The translations under genes and the position numbers were made by a program. DNA of 50,801 nucleotides, taken from contig NZ_BLAE01000081.1 in assembly GCF_009687865.1 (NCBI RefSeq), positions 1-50,801 on the forward strand. Reading direction: 5' to 3'. This document shows, piece after piece, positions 42,777-50,801 of the stretch (positions are counted from its first letter, which is position 1; each line of letters opens with the position of its first letter). This DNA is from Acrocarpospora macrocephala (GTDB lineage: Bacteria > Actinomycetota > Actinomycetes > Streptosporangiales > Streptosporangiaceae). The notes under the pieces are model-generated. The model was given only the letters and a program-made list of their open reading frames with translations. It searched no databases and was not told the DNA's origin.

Positions 42777-43927
42777 CGGGGCGGCCTCGGGAGCCCCAGG
42801 CCGAGCATGGCGATCAGCTCGCGCTGGACCTCGTTGACGCCGCCGCCGAAGGTGAGGACGAGGCCGCCCTTGACGCCGCGGTCCACCCGCTCCATCAGGT
42901 CGCGGGTCTGCTCGTCGGCGGGGTCGCCCAATCTGGCGAGGGTCTCGCCGACGATCCGGCCGACGTCCTGCATGCGCTCCGAGCCGTAGATCTTGGTGGC
43001 GGAGGCGTCGGGGGCGCCCAGCCAGCCGAGGTCCATGTTGGCGGCGACCTGCCAGTTGAGCAGCTCGTTGGTCCGGAAATATGCGTATATCTGGGCCAGA
43101 GCTCGGCGAACGGCTGGGTGTTCGATCAGGCCGGTGTCGCGGGCCCAGCGCTCGAACCTGAGGTAGGTATGGGCGATGTTGCCCGCCGGGCCCAGCGTCA
43201 CCCGCTCGTGGTTGAGCTGGTTGACGATCAGATCCCAGCCCTTGTTCTCCTCGCCGACCACCATGCTTACCGGTATCCGGACATCGGTGTAGTAGGTGGC
43301 GTTCGTGTGGTGGCGTCCGTCCATCGTGACGATCGGGGTCCAGGAGTAGCCGGGATCGTCAGTGTCGGCGATCATCATCGTGATGCCCCGGTGTTTCTTC
43401 GCGTCCGGGTCGGTGCGGACGGCCAGCCAGATGTACTGCGCGTAGTGCGCGCCCGAGGTGAAGACCTTCTGGCCGTTGACGATGTAGTGGTCACCGTCCC
43501 GGACCGCGGTGGTGCGCAGCGAGGCCAGGTCGGTACCAGCGCCCGGTTCGCTGTAGCCGATGGCGAAATGGCATTCCCCGGCGAGGATGCGCGGCAGGAA
43601 GAACTCCTTCTGCTCCGCCGTGCCGTACTGCATCAGGGTCGGGCCGACCGTCTGCAGGGTGATGATCGGGTACGGCACCTCGGCGCGGGCGATCTCGTTG
43701 GCGAAGATCTGCTGTTCCAGCGGGCCGTAGCCGCGGCCGCCGTACTCGGTGGGCCAGCCCATGCCGAGCATGCCGTCGCTGCCGAGGCGGCGGCAGTGCG
43801 CCATGTACGCCTCGCCGAACGGGTCCTCGGCGATCTTCTTGCGCTCTTCGGCGGTGAGACAGGTGGTGAAATATTCGCGCAGTTCATCGCGCAGGGCCTG
43901 CTGCTGGGCGTTGAGTTCGATGAACAT
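42773..43927 (-). CDS. chsE2: Acyl-CoA dehydrogenase subunit, FadE29/ChsE2-like
   Basis: 384 residues. It opens FIELNAQQQALRDELREYF and keeps the FadE29 landmarks LQTVGPTLMQYG, HFAIGYSEPGAGTDLASLRT, DGDHYIVNGQKVFTSGAH and GGGVNEVQRELIA. The catalytic base is likely E241 in LNHERVTLGP. With the ChsE1-like partner it forms the alpha2beta2 dehydrogenase for short steroid side-chain CoA esters. The ATG at 43927 shares one base with the chsE1 stop, and its stop overlaps chsH2. A longer in-frame extension upstream lies within chsE1. Confidence 0.92.
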   Translation of the reverse strand: MFIELNAQQQALRDELREYFTTCLTAEERKKIAEDPFGEAYMAHCRRLGSDGMLGMGWPTEYGGRGYGPLEQQIFANEIARAEVPYPIITLQTVGPTLMQYGTAEQKEFFLPRILAGECHFAIGYSEPGAGTDLASLRTTAVRDGDHYIVNGQKVFTSGAHYAQYIWLAVRTDPDAKKHRGITMMIADTDDPGYSWTPIVTMDGRHHTNATYYTDVRIPVSMVVGEENKGWDLIVNQLNHERVTLGPAGNIAHTYLRFERWARDTGLIEHPAVRRALAQIYAYFRTNELLNWQVAANMDLGWLGAPDASATKIYGSERMQDVGRIVGETLARLGDPADEQTRDLMERVDRGVKGGLVLTFGGGVNEVQRELIAMLGLGLPRPPR

Positions 43928-44988
43928 CAGACCAGAGCTCCGATCAGGTCCAGCTGGGCGTCTGGGCCGCCGAGCAGGTGGGCGGCGTGTTTGCCCCAGG
44001 CGAAGTAGCGGTGCAACGGGTAGGAGACGTCCAGGCCGATGCCGCCGTGCAGGTGCTGGCAGGTGTAAAGGGCGCGGAGCGCGGAGTCGGCGGTGTGTAA
44101 GGCCGCGATCGCCAGGTCCTGCTCGGCCGGAAGTCCCTGGGCCAGCCGCCACGCGCCCGACCAGACGGCGACGTCGAGCGCGCGGCCGGCGATGTAGACG
44201 TCGGCGATCTGCACTGTTACGGCCTGGAATTCGGCGAGGGCGCGGTCGAACTGGCGGCGGGTCTTGATGTAGACGGTGGTGAGGGTGAGGGCGCCGGAGA
44301 GCACGCCGGAGGCGGTGGCGGTGATCGCGGCGAGGGCGTTGAGCTTGAGCGCCTCGGCCGCGTCGGCGTCGCCGACGGGCTGGCCGGGGGTGTCCTGGAG
44401 GGTGATCACCGAGCCGGGTTCGCCGGTGGAGAGGGGGGCGTCGGTGATGGTGACGTCCGCCGGGTCGACGAGATAGAGCTGGGTGTGGGTGCCTGTGTCG
44501 GCGGTCAGCAGGATTCCGGCGGACTCAGCGGCGTACGAGACGAGGCTTTTGCGGCCGGTTAGGCGGTTGTCGGTGGCGGTGGTCTTGGGGGGATCCTGGA
44601 GGTCGGCGCCGGGTTCCCTGAGGGCGTAGGTCAGGATGATCTCGCCTTCGGCCAGGGGGGCGAGGGCGTCTTTCTGGGCTTGTGTCCCGTGCTGGGCGAT
44701 CGTCAGGCCGGCGACGAGGCTGGGGGCGAGGGGCACGGGGGCGACCCGTGCGCCCGCTTCGCGAAGGATCACCGCCAGTTCGACCGGGCCGTATCCGGCG
44801 CCACCCGCCGATTCGGGGAGGCAGATGCCTATAAGTCCTGCTTTGGCGAGCGCTTGCCAGAGGTCCGCGTCGTAGGGCTCGCCGCTCTTGTCGTACGCCT
44901 CCAGCCGGGCCGGGGTGGCCTCCCGGGTGAGGAGGTCGGCCGCGAGGGTGCGGATCTCGGTCTGTGTTTCGTCCAGATTGAAGTCCAC
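43927..44988 (-). CDS. chsE1: Acyl-CoA dehydrogenase subunit, FadE28/ChsE1-like
   Basis: 353 residues, first gene of the steroid side-chain operon. It has the acyl-CoA dehydrogenase fold with the FAD/dimer block YIKTRRQFDRALAEFQAV and QHLHGGIGLDVSYPLHRYF near the C-terminus. A shorter, divergent subunit is typical of FadE28, which needs its FadE29-like partner. The GTG start at 44988 gives DFNLDETQTEIRTLA. A KstR-type operator lies 57-70 bp upstream. CYP125, which precedes fadE28 in mycobacteria, is absent here. Confidence 0.9.
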   Translation of the reverse strand: MDFNLDETQTEIRTLAADLLTREATPARLEAYDKSGEPYDADLWQALAKAGLIGICLPESAGGAGYGPVELAVILREAGARVAPVPLAPSLVAGLTIAQHGTQAQKDALAPLAEGEIILTYALREPGADLQDPPKTTATDNRLTGRKSLVSYAAESAGILLTADTGTHTQLYLVDPADVTITDAPLSTGEPGSVITLQDTPGQPVGDADAAEALKLNALAAITATASGVLSGALTLTTVYIKTRRQFDRALAEFQAVTVQIADVYIAGRALDVAVWSGAWRLAQGLPAEQDLAIAALHTADSALRALYTCQHLHGGIGLDVSYPLHRYFAWGKHAAHLLGGPDAQLDLIGALV

Positions 44989-45045
44989 CGGCGCTCCAGG
45001 GTGTGCTCACAGGCGTACTGGATTCAGGCCAACCGAGAGGCAAAG

Positions 45046-45059
45046 TAGAACAGATTCTA
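45046..45059. promoter_or_regulatory. KstR-type operator 1 (steroid operon promoter)
   Basis: TAGAACAGATTCTA fits the KstR consensus TNNAACNNGTTNNA at every fixed position but one and is nearly palindromic. It is preceded by CAAAG, as is operator 3. Upstream of the chsE1 start. Confidence 0.75.
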
Positions 45060-45178
45060 TTCCGTGTCCATAGCCGGGCCGGATTGCACAGGCATTACAT
45101 GTGGATAAATCGTGAAATACGTGCGTGTTGGTGGTGGCTTGTGACCGGTGAGTAACCAGTCGGGACGGAGGGAAATCA

Positions 45179-45192
45179 GATAACGTGTTCTT
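45179..45192. promoter_or_regulatory. KstR-type operator 2 (autoregulatory, at the kstR start)
   Basis: GATAACGTGTTCTT holds the perfect core AACGTGTT but not the outermost T/A. It abuts the ATG at 45193. TAACGT (45181-45186) sits where the -10 of a leaderless transcript would be, so regulator binding would block the gene's own promoter. Confidence 0.55.
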
Positions 45193-45855
45193 ATGCGCTC
45201 TACACGGGTGATCACGGACGTGGCCGAGGTGGGCCCCGGCGTTGATCCTGTGCCCAGACAGGCCTCCGCCCCCGGCTCCGCTGCCCATGGTGTCCGTACC
45301 CGGAATCAGCATCAACGGCGCAAGCGGATCGTGCAGGCGGCCGCGGCGCTGGCGTCCCGTGGCGGGGTCGAGGCGATGCAGATGCGCACGGTGGCCGAAC
45401 GCGCGGGCGTCGCACTTGGCACGCTCTATCGGTATTTCCCGTCCAAGATGGATCTGGTGGTCGCCGTCGTCGGCGAGGAGCTCGATCTGCTGGAGTCGAG
45501 CATCGAGCGGCGGCCTCCGCAGGCGGCGACCCCGGCGGGACGGGCGGTCGACGTGCTGATGCGCGCCACCCGGGGGCTGATGCGGGAGCCTGAGCTGGCG
45601 GACGCGCTGATCCGATCTCTGATCATGGCCGAGGTGGACACCCCGTTCGGCGATCGGATGACCGGGCTGCTGCTGCGGGTCGCGGCCGACGGGCTCACCC
45701 CCGAGCTCGCCACCGAGGAGCAGTTCGCGCTGGCCGGGTCGCTGTCCAGCGTGTGGGTGCACGAGCTGCTGGAGATGTTGCGCAGCCGCAGGACGTACGA
45801 GCAGATCCAGCGGCGCATCGAGATCGCGGCGGACCGGCTGCTGGCGGACTTCTAG
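45193..45855 (+). CDS. kstR: TetR-family repressor of steroid catabolism, KstR-like
   Basis: 220 residues. The TetR helix-turn-helix (~43-90) reads RIVQAAAALASRGGVEAMQM, then RTVAERAGVALGTLYRYFPSK, closely resembling KstR of M. tuberculosis. The ligand domain has ATPAGRAVDVLMRATRGLM, and ends RIEIAADRLLADF as KstR does. KstR represses cholesterol genes until a steroid-CoA binds. The ATG at 45193 has no ribosome site but matches a leaderless start; in-frame GTGs at 45208-45250 would shorten a non-conserved N-terminus. It is divergent from the chsE operon and followed by the FadA5-type gene. Confidence 0.88.
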   Translation: MRSTRVITDVAEVGPGVDPVPRQASAPGSAAHGVRTRNQHQRRKRIVQAAAALASRGGVEAMQMRTVAERAGVALGTLYRYFPSKMDLVVAVVGEELDLLESSIERRPPQAATPAGRAVDVLMRATRGLMREPELADALIRSLIMAEVDTPFGDRMTGLLLRVAADGLTPELATEEQFALAGSLSSVWVHELLEMLRSRRTYEQIQRRIEIAADRLLADF

Positions 45856-45870
45856 GCTTTCGGTCCAAAG

Positions 45871-47043
<1,173 letters not shown>

Positions 47044-47070
47044 CGCACGAGAAGCCGCCTGAACCAAGGG

Positions 47071-47088
47071 CTATACCTCGCCTATACC
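47071..47088. repeat. Direct heptamer repeat CTATACC, 11-bp period
   Basis: CTATACC at 47071-47077 and again at 47082-47088, one helical turn apart, about 60 bp before the secreted-protein gene. The spacing resembles SARP-type activator sites, though no -10 box is obvious. Confidence 0.35.
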
Positions 47089-47146
47089 GGCGCGTCCGAT
47101 GCTCGGCTGACCGCGTTCGATCAGCTCAATCGGAGGGGTAACGCAC

Positions 47147-47554
47147 ATGAAGATGTCATCGTCGGGGAGCGTCCGCCGTATGAGTACGGTGGCTGCTGTA
47201 TTCGTGCTGGCCACGATGGGTACGGGCACGGCACTGGCGCAGGCGGCGACCAGTATGAGTTTGCGGCACGCGAACTGCACGTGGCCGCTGTGCGGAAGCG
47301 TCCACAACGAGACCAGCAATTACATCCAGGTGTCGCAGAACTACACCAGCGGCGGCGGATGCGTAGGCCCGTACGCCGGGGTCGCTCCGGGCGCGAGTTC
47401 GTACAACAACCCCTATAAGGACACCGATTGCGTGCGATCTAATTTCTGCAACTTCTCCGTCATCGGCCGGTTCAACACTTTCCGAGGCGCCATGTACCAG
47501 TGGGTACGAATCCACAACGAACCCACCGACTACAGAGTCATCTGCATCCCCTGA
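47147..47554 (+). CDS. Small secreted cysteine-rich protein of unknown function
   Basis: Not recognised. 135 residues. A Sec signal (SVRRMSTVAAVFVLATMGTG ... ALAQA, ~32 residues) is followed by a ~100-residue mature part with six cysteines (NCTWPLCG, GGCVG, DCVRSNFC, VICIP), enough for three disulfides, and many aromatic and Asn residues. The ATG at 47147 has GGAGGGG 8 nt upstream. It is a single-gene unit preceded by the direct repeat at 47071-47088. It could be a small extracellular inhibitor or a stress/development protein; no family is claimed. Confidence 0.8.
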   Translation: MKMSSSGSVRRMSTVAAVFVLATMGTGTALAQAATSMSLRHANCTWPLCGSVHNETSNYIQVSQNYTSGGGCVGPYAGVAPGASSYNNPYKDTDCVRSNFCNFSVIGRFNTFRGAMYQWVRIHNEPTDYRVICIP

Positions 47555-47704
47555 CCTTGCGGCGGCCCTTTGTTACGCCCCGGCCGGGTGATAGAACGTC
47601 ACGGAACCTCGTGGAACGCCTACAGACGGAACCGGAGAGACGCTGCGGCCAGGTCCGGGAACGGGTGGTCCGGCCGTGGCGACCGTATGAGAGGTGAAGT
47701 TCAC

Positions 47705-47827
47705 ATGGAAATCGACGTTCGCGCGCTGGAGCTCCTGCCCACGGAGGCCCCGGGGCTGCGCCAGTGTCAGGTCATCACCTGTGTTTGGTTCACCATCGTG
47801 GTGCATGCCAAGAACACGAACGGTTAA
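47705..47827 (+). CDS. RiPP-precursor-like peptide (40 aa)
   Basis: A 40-residue frame with AGAGGTGA 7 nt before the ATG at 47705. The acidic, leader-like half (MEIDVRALELLPTEAPGLRQ) has the ALxLLP pattern seen in some actinobacterial lanthipeptide leaders. A hydrophobic, core-like half follows, starting CQVITCVWFT and holding C21, C26, T25, T30 and T38. Cys and Thr spacing would allow thioether rings. A hairpin terminator follows 17 bp after the stop. No modification enzyme or transporter is visible between here and 50801, so the product and function are guesses. A longer upstream in-frame extension is Arg/Gly-rich and not protein-like. Confidence 0.5.
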   Translation: MEIDVRALELLPTEAPGLRQCQVITCVWFTIVVHAKNTNG

Positions 47828-47843
47828 AGGCCGGAGCGAATTC

Positions 47844-47872
47844 GTGGAGTGGGTCGTCGCGGTCCACTCCGC
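47844..47872 (+). terminator. Terminator hairpin after the small peptide gene
   Basis: GTGGAGTGG and CCACTCCGC pair (one G-T type mismatch) around an 11-nt loop, followed by ATTCCTGTT. Confidence 0.55.
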
Positions 47873-48353
47873 ATTCCTGTTGGGACAATAGAACGCGAGG
47901 ACGGCCTGCAGAGCTGAAGGAGTTCTCAGACGGTGAGACCAAGAGCGATCAGCGGGTTGTGAAAGTCGTCGCGGGCCCAGCGGGTTCCGTCGGCGGTGTT
48001 GGTGAAGTTGAGCAGGCGTAGCGCGCCGATCGCGTAGCTACGCATGGTGGCCGGGATCGACAGGGCCGAGGCGGTGCGAACCCGGCAGCGGTCCTCCCCG
48101 ACGGTTACGTCCCGGACGTAATGATCGCGATTGTCGATGGCCACTGGCCGTGGACGAGTTCGGCCAGGCGGCGGGGACCAGCTGGCGTCACGGTCGGGTT
48201 GGTGACGCCCGGCACCGCCACGCCCGGCAAGGGCTTGCAGTTCAAGGTCGAAGGCGTGAGGTTCGACGAGGTACACCTGTTTGAGGTGCGGGAACCGGGT
48301 TGTGGGCGGGGCGGGTCGGACCTGGATGGTATGGGATCCCGATCCGGCCTCGG

Positions 48354-48394
48354 TCGTCGGTCGTCCGTCGTCCGTCGTCCGTCGTCCGTCGTCG
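48354..48394. repeat. Heptanucleotide tandem repeat TCGTCCG
   Basis: About 5.8 units of TCGTCCG (first unit TCGTCGG, last partial). A 7-bp period shifts frame with each unit, so changes in copy number break the transposase frame. Confidence 0.85.
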
Positions 48395-48409
48395 AGGAGA
48401 TTGGGACCT

Positions 48410-48445
48410 GGTTCCAGGCCAGGTTCCAGGCCAGGTTCCAGGCCA
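48410..48445. repeat. 12-bp tandem repeat GGTTCCAGGCCA x3
   Basis: Three exact copies inside the transposase remnant. In the transposase frame each adds LAWN, turning LAWNQVPI into LAWN-LAWN-LAWNQVPI. Confidence 0.85.
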
Positions 48446-48633
48446 GGGTGTCGAGCTGGTCGAACAGGCCGGGCTGGTTCCCGCCAGCCGGGAAGAGGAG
48501 CGCCCAGGCCTGGCGGGGGTCGGTGATGTGCACGGGTTCGCCGCCCTTTGCTCACCTGTCCGTGCTGGTCAGAGTGGTTGGCGATGGCGTGGATGGCGGG
48601 CAGGACCGGCAGTGTGGCCGACTGCACGGACAA

Positions 48634-48929
48634 CGAGATCCCGTTGATCGACCCGTTGATCGGTTGTGTGTGGTAACCGCCGTTCTGTGGGGTCTTGTTG
48701 CGTTTCCGGCCACGCCATGCTGTAGGCGATCATCCGGTGACCTGCGGCGCTTCACCCGCTGTCCCAGGATCGGGGAACTCTCTCAACCCGGGGGTGGTGG
48801 TGGGTAGATCTTTTCACGGGATGCGTGACCTGCGGTTTTGTCGTGGATCAAGGCCGGGTTTTGTCGTAGCCGCCCGATAGCGTGAGGGTAGTTGTTCGGA
48901 TCCACCGGTGCGAAAGGGGGGCGCCTTCC
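48634..48929. other. Region without a recognised gene upstream of the DUF222 gene
   Basis: Probably the remaining, unrecognisable part of the decayed transposase insertion followed by the promoter of the DUF222 gene. No clear promoter boxes or terminal repeats were seen. Confidence 0.35.
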
Positions 48930-50801
48930 ATGCTCGGGTCTCCGCTCGACGTGCTGGATCCCTCCCGTGCGGGGGGTGCCCGCGGACGCGAGCTGCCCGC
49001 GTTCCTGAAGGGCACGGTGCTGGACCCGGACTACGTCCCGCCCCAGCGTTCCGCCGACGACGCCTACAGCGACACATACGGCAACATGTACGGCGAAAAC
49101 ATATACGGCGAGGCAGACGGCGACGCAGGGCAGCAGAACGCACGGCAGCAGTTCCTCCACGGCCGCTCCCCCGACACCGACTCCTCCACAGGCGCCGGCC
49201 ACTCCACCGAGGCTGGCCCTTCGGCCGACAGCCCCACTGATGCTGGCCGTTCCACTGACGCTGGCCGCTGCACCGGCGGCGCCTGCCCGGGGCCGGAGGG
49301 CTCTGCCGAGCCGGGGGATTCCGGGGTGCTGGTGGCCGAGATGCGACAGCTCGCCTCCCGGATTGCGGTGACCGACCTGCCGGAGGGCTGCGGGTTGTGC
49401 GTGGGTGAGACGGAGGATCTGCTGTTCGCGCAGGATCGGTTGAGCTCGGCGATCGCCGCGCGGGTGGGGCGGGTGCATGCGACCGGTGAGGCCAGGAGTG
49501 CCGGCAGCGGCGGGCACGCTTCGACCGGGACGTGGCTGCGCGCCTCAGCGGGGATGAGCGATGCGGGCGCCTCCCGTCTGATCCGGCTGGCCATGCAGTT
49601 GGCTCGGCTGCCTCTGGTCCGGGATCGGTTCGCGTCCGGCACGCTGGCTGAGGGGTCGGTCGAGGCGATCAGCCAGGTCACCACCCACCTGAACGATGCG
49701 CAGGCGGCGTTGGCCGAGCCGATCCTGCTGGATTTGGCCGACAGCGCGTCCCCGGCGGAGATCGGCAAGGCGGGGCGGTACCTGCGGGAGCTGCTGGACC
49801 CGGGCACTCTGGAGGCTGACGCCGAAACCGATTACGCCGCCCGTTTCCTGCTGGTGCGCCCGTCCAGTACTGGCGGTGTGGAGGGGGAGTTCCGGCTGCC
49901 CCGGGAGGCCGGCGCCCGCCTGCGTGAGTTCCTCACCGCCTACGCCCGGCCGAAAGGCAAAGACGACGACCGCCCGCTCCGGCTCCGGCAGGCCGACGCG
50001 CTGTCGGCGCTGTTGAGTAAGAAGGTCACCACCGAACTGCTGGTCCTGGTCCGCGCCGAATCCCTCCCCACCGACCACCCCACCACCGGCGACCACCCCA
50101 CCACCGGCCACCCCACACATGACGCCAACTCCACCCATACGGCCTCCACCGCGGCGCCCGGCACACCCGCCACACCAGGCACGGGGGCGCCGCCCTCACC
50201 GAGCGCATCCGGACGCGCCGACACCGCTGACCCCGACACAGCCGCAGCCGACACCGCTGACCCCGACACCGCTAACCCCGACACAGCCAACGCCCACACC
50301 GCCGGCTCCAGCGATACTCGGCCCGGGACACCTCCGGCCGGTGACCGCCCGACCTGCCGCGCGAGCGGCCCTCGCCAGACTGGAAGCACGGGTTCAGCCG
50401 GAACCGGTGCCGACAGCACGGGCACGGGTTCAGCCAGAGCCGGTACCAGCAGCGCGAGCACGGGTTCGGCCAGGGCAGGTGCCAGCAGCGCGGACACAGG
50501 TTCAGCCAGAGCCGATACCAGCAGCACAGACACCGGTTCGGCCAGGGCAGGTACCGACGGCGCGGACACAGGTTCAGCCAGAGTCGGTGCCAGTAGCACA
50601 GACACGGGTTCAGCCGGAGCCGGTGCCAGCAGTACGGGCGCGGGTTCGGCCAGGGCAGGTGTCGGCAGCGCTGATGCGGGTTCGGCCGGGACGGGTGCCG
50701 GCAGCGCGGGCACGGGTGAGGGGCCGGTGGGGGATGCGTGCAGGACCTGTGGGCACGCGCCGGACCGGCTGGCACCCGGACTGCTGATCGCCACCGGGCA
50801 G
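48930..50801 (+). CDS. DUF222/13E12-repeat family protein (HNH-endonuclease type), 3' end cut by window edge
   Basis: 624 codons are open to the window edge. The ATG at 48930 has AAGGGGGG ~8 nt upstream. A low-complexity Asp/Ser/Gly-rich N-terminus (~45-115) precedes the DUF222 core (~130-365): ETEDLLFAQDRLSSAIAARV, STGTWLRASAGMS, LARLPLVRDRFASGTLAEGS and FRLPREAGARLREFLTAYA. A long Thr/Ala/Pro/Asp region follows, then nine 12-residue TGSARAGxSSAD repeats (~487-594), and DACRTCGHAPDRLAPG at the edge. A C-terminal HNH nuclease motif, usual for this family, would lie outside the window. These proteins are numerous in actinobacteria and of uncertain role. Confidence 0.85.
   Translation, partial: MLGSPLDVLDPSRAGGARGRELPAFLKGTVLDPDYVPPQRSADDAYSDTYGNMYGENIYGEADGDAGQQNARQQFLHGRSPDTDSSTGAGHSTEAGPSADSPTDAGRSTDAGRCTGGACPGPEGSAEPGDSGVLVAEMRQLASRIAVTDLPEGCGLCVGETEDLLFAQDRLSSAIAARVGRVHATGEARSAGSGGHASTGTWLRASAGMSDAGASRLIRLAMQLARLPLVRDRFASGTLAEGSVEAISQVTTHLNDAQAALAEPILLDLADSASPAEIGKAGRYLRELLDPGTLEADAETDYAARFLLVRPSSTGGVEGEFRLPREAGARLREFLTAYARPKGKDDDRPLRLRQADALSALLSKKVTTELLVLVRAESLPTDHPTTGDHPTTGHPTHDANSTHTASTAAPGTPATPGTGAPPSPSASGRADTADPDTAAADTADPDTANPDTANAHTAGSSDTRPGTPPAGDRPTCRASGPRQTGSTGSAGTGADSTGTGSARAGTSSASTGSARAGASSADTGSARADTSSTDTGSARAGTDGADTGSARVGASSTDTGSAGAGASSTGAGSARAGVGSADAGSAGTGAGSAGTGEGPVGDACRTCGHAPDRLAPGLLIATGQ
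50388..50711 (+). repeat. 36-bp coding minisatellite (9 units)
   Basis: Nine consecutive 36-bp units within the DUF222 gene, each encoding a variant of TGSARAGTSSAD. Units begin ACGGGTTCAGCC or ACGGGTTCGGCC. The period is a multiple of three, so the frame is kept. Confidence 0.9.

Larger units (their letters stand above)
47926..48633 (-). pseudogene. Decayed ISAs1-like transposase
   Basis: Fragments of a DDE transposase can be read in more than one frame. GGNQPGLFDQLDTLAW and NQVPI are in one frame, HTIQVRPAPPTTRFPHLKQV in another, then RRLAELVHG, and the C-terminal DNRDHYVRDVTVGEDRCRVR followed by MRSYAIGALRLLNFTN. The last block matches the usual ISAs1 end (HWVRDVTFGED). At least two frameshifts and two in-place tandem repeat expansions (48354-48394, 48410-48445) disrupt it. 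The part upstream of ~48560 is not recognisable, and no terminal inverted repeats were found. Confidence 0.65.

Noticed and set aside
45193-45855. KstR2 rather than KstR
   Set aside because: Neighbouring genes are side-chain genes of the KstR regulon, the operators fit the KstR consensus, and the helix-turn-helix sequence is closer to KstR.
50388-50711. CRISPR-like regular repeats
   Set aside because: The units are contiguous, coding and imperfect with no unique spacers; it is a minisatellite.

Overview
The window is high-GC actinomycete DNA: there are many GTG starts, 1-8 bp start/stop overlaps inside operons, a GlgE-pathway operon, and a KstR-controlled steroid operon of the mycobacterial igr type. 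Gene content suits a Streptosporangiales-like soil actinomycete (Nonomuraea/Streptosporangium type), but that placement is inference. No tRNA, rRNA, CRISPR array or intact mobile element was recognised.

Region 1 (1-8029): alpha-glucan metabolism. A glycogen phosphorylase gene (cut by the left edge) diverges from glgE-treS-mak. TreS interconverts trehalose and maltose, maltokinase makes maltose-1-phosphate, and GlgE adds maltosyl units to alpha-glucan. The branching enzyme glgB, often the fourth gene of this operon, lies about 22 kb away on the other strand (30247-32418).

Region 2 (8068-27620): sppA, then a large catabolic island. A ten-gene leftward transcription unit encodes a peptide/opine-type ABC importer (binding lipoprotein, two permeases, two ATPases), a 3-hydroxyisobutyrate-dehydrogenase-like enzyme, an isochorismatase-like hydrolase, an amidohydrolase_2 (lactonase-type) enzyme, a Gfo/Idh/MocA dehydrogenase and a secreted FG-GAP protein. 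Next to it lie a DHDPS/NAL-family aldolase, a galactonate-dehydratase-type enolase superfamily enzyme with an N-acyl-D-amino-acid deacylase-like partner, a FadR-type GntR regulator and an 858-residue beta-propeller protein. Together they look like uptake and non-phosphorylative breakdown of a sugar acid or lactone, perhaps amide-linked. Two promoters in the island share the motifs TGACYTAGG and GTTACATTG, likely the GntR regulon.

Region 3 (27700-35262): a secreted CBM2-GH18 chitinase with a palindromic operator, two small genes of unknown function, glgB, and a tandem segmental duplication. The duplication left a membrane-protein gene in two diverged copies, separated by decayed pieces of a flavin reductase gene and of glgB.

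Region 4 (35263-40291): an osmoprotectant ABC importer (ATPase, two permeases, binding lipoprotein) and a divergent sigma-70-like protein with a C-terminal membrane anchor.

Region 5 (40288-47043): a steroid side-chain degradation cluster matching the igr operon order (chsE1-chsE2-chsH2-chsH1-ltp2), with a KstR-type regulator and a FadA5-type thiolase. Three KstR-like operators can be read in its promoters.

Region 6 (47044-50801): a small secreted cysteine-containing protein, a 40-residue RiPP-precursor-like peptide, a decayed ISAs1-like transposase containing short tandem repeats, and a DUF222/13E12-type protein cut by the right edge and carrying a 36-bp minisatellite.
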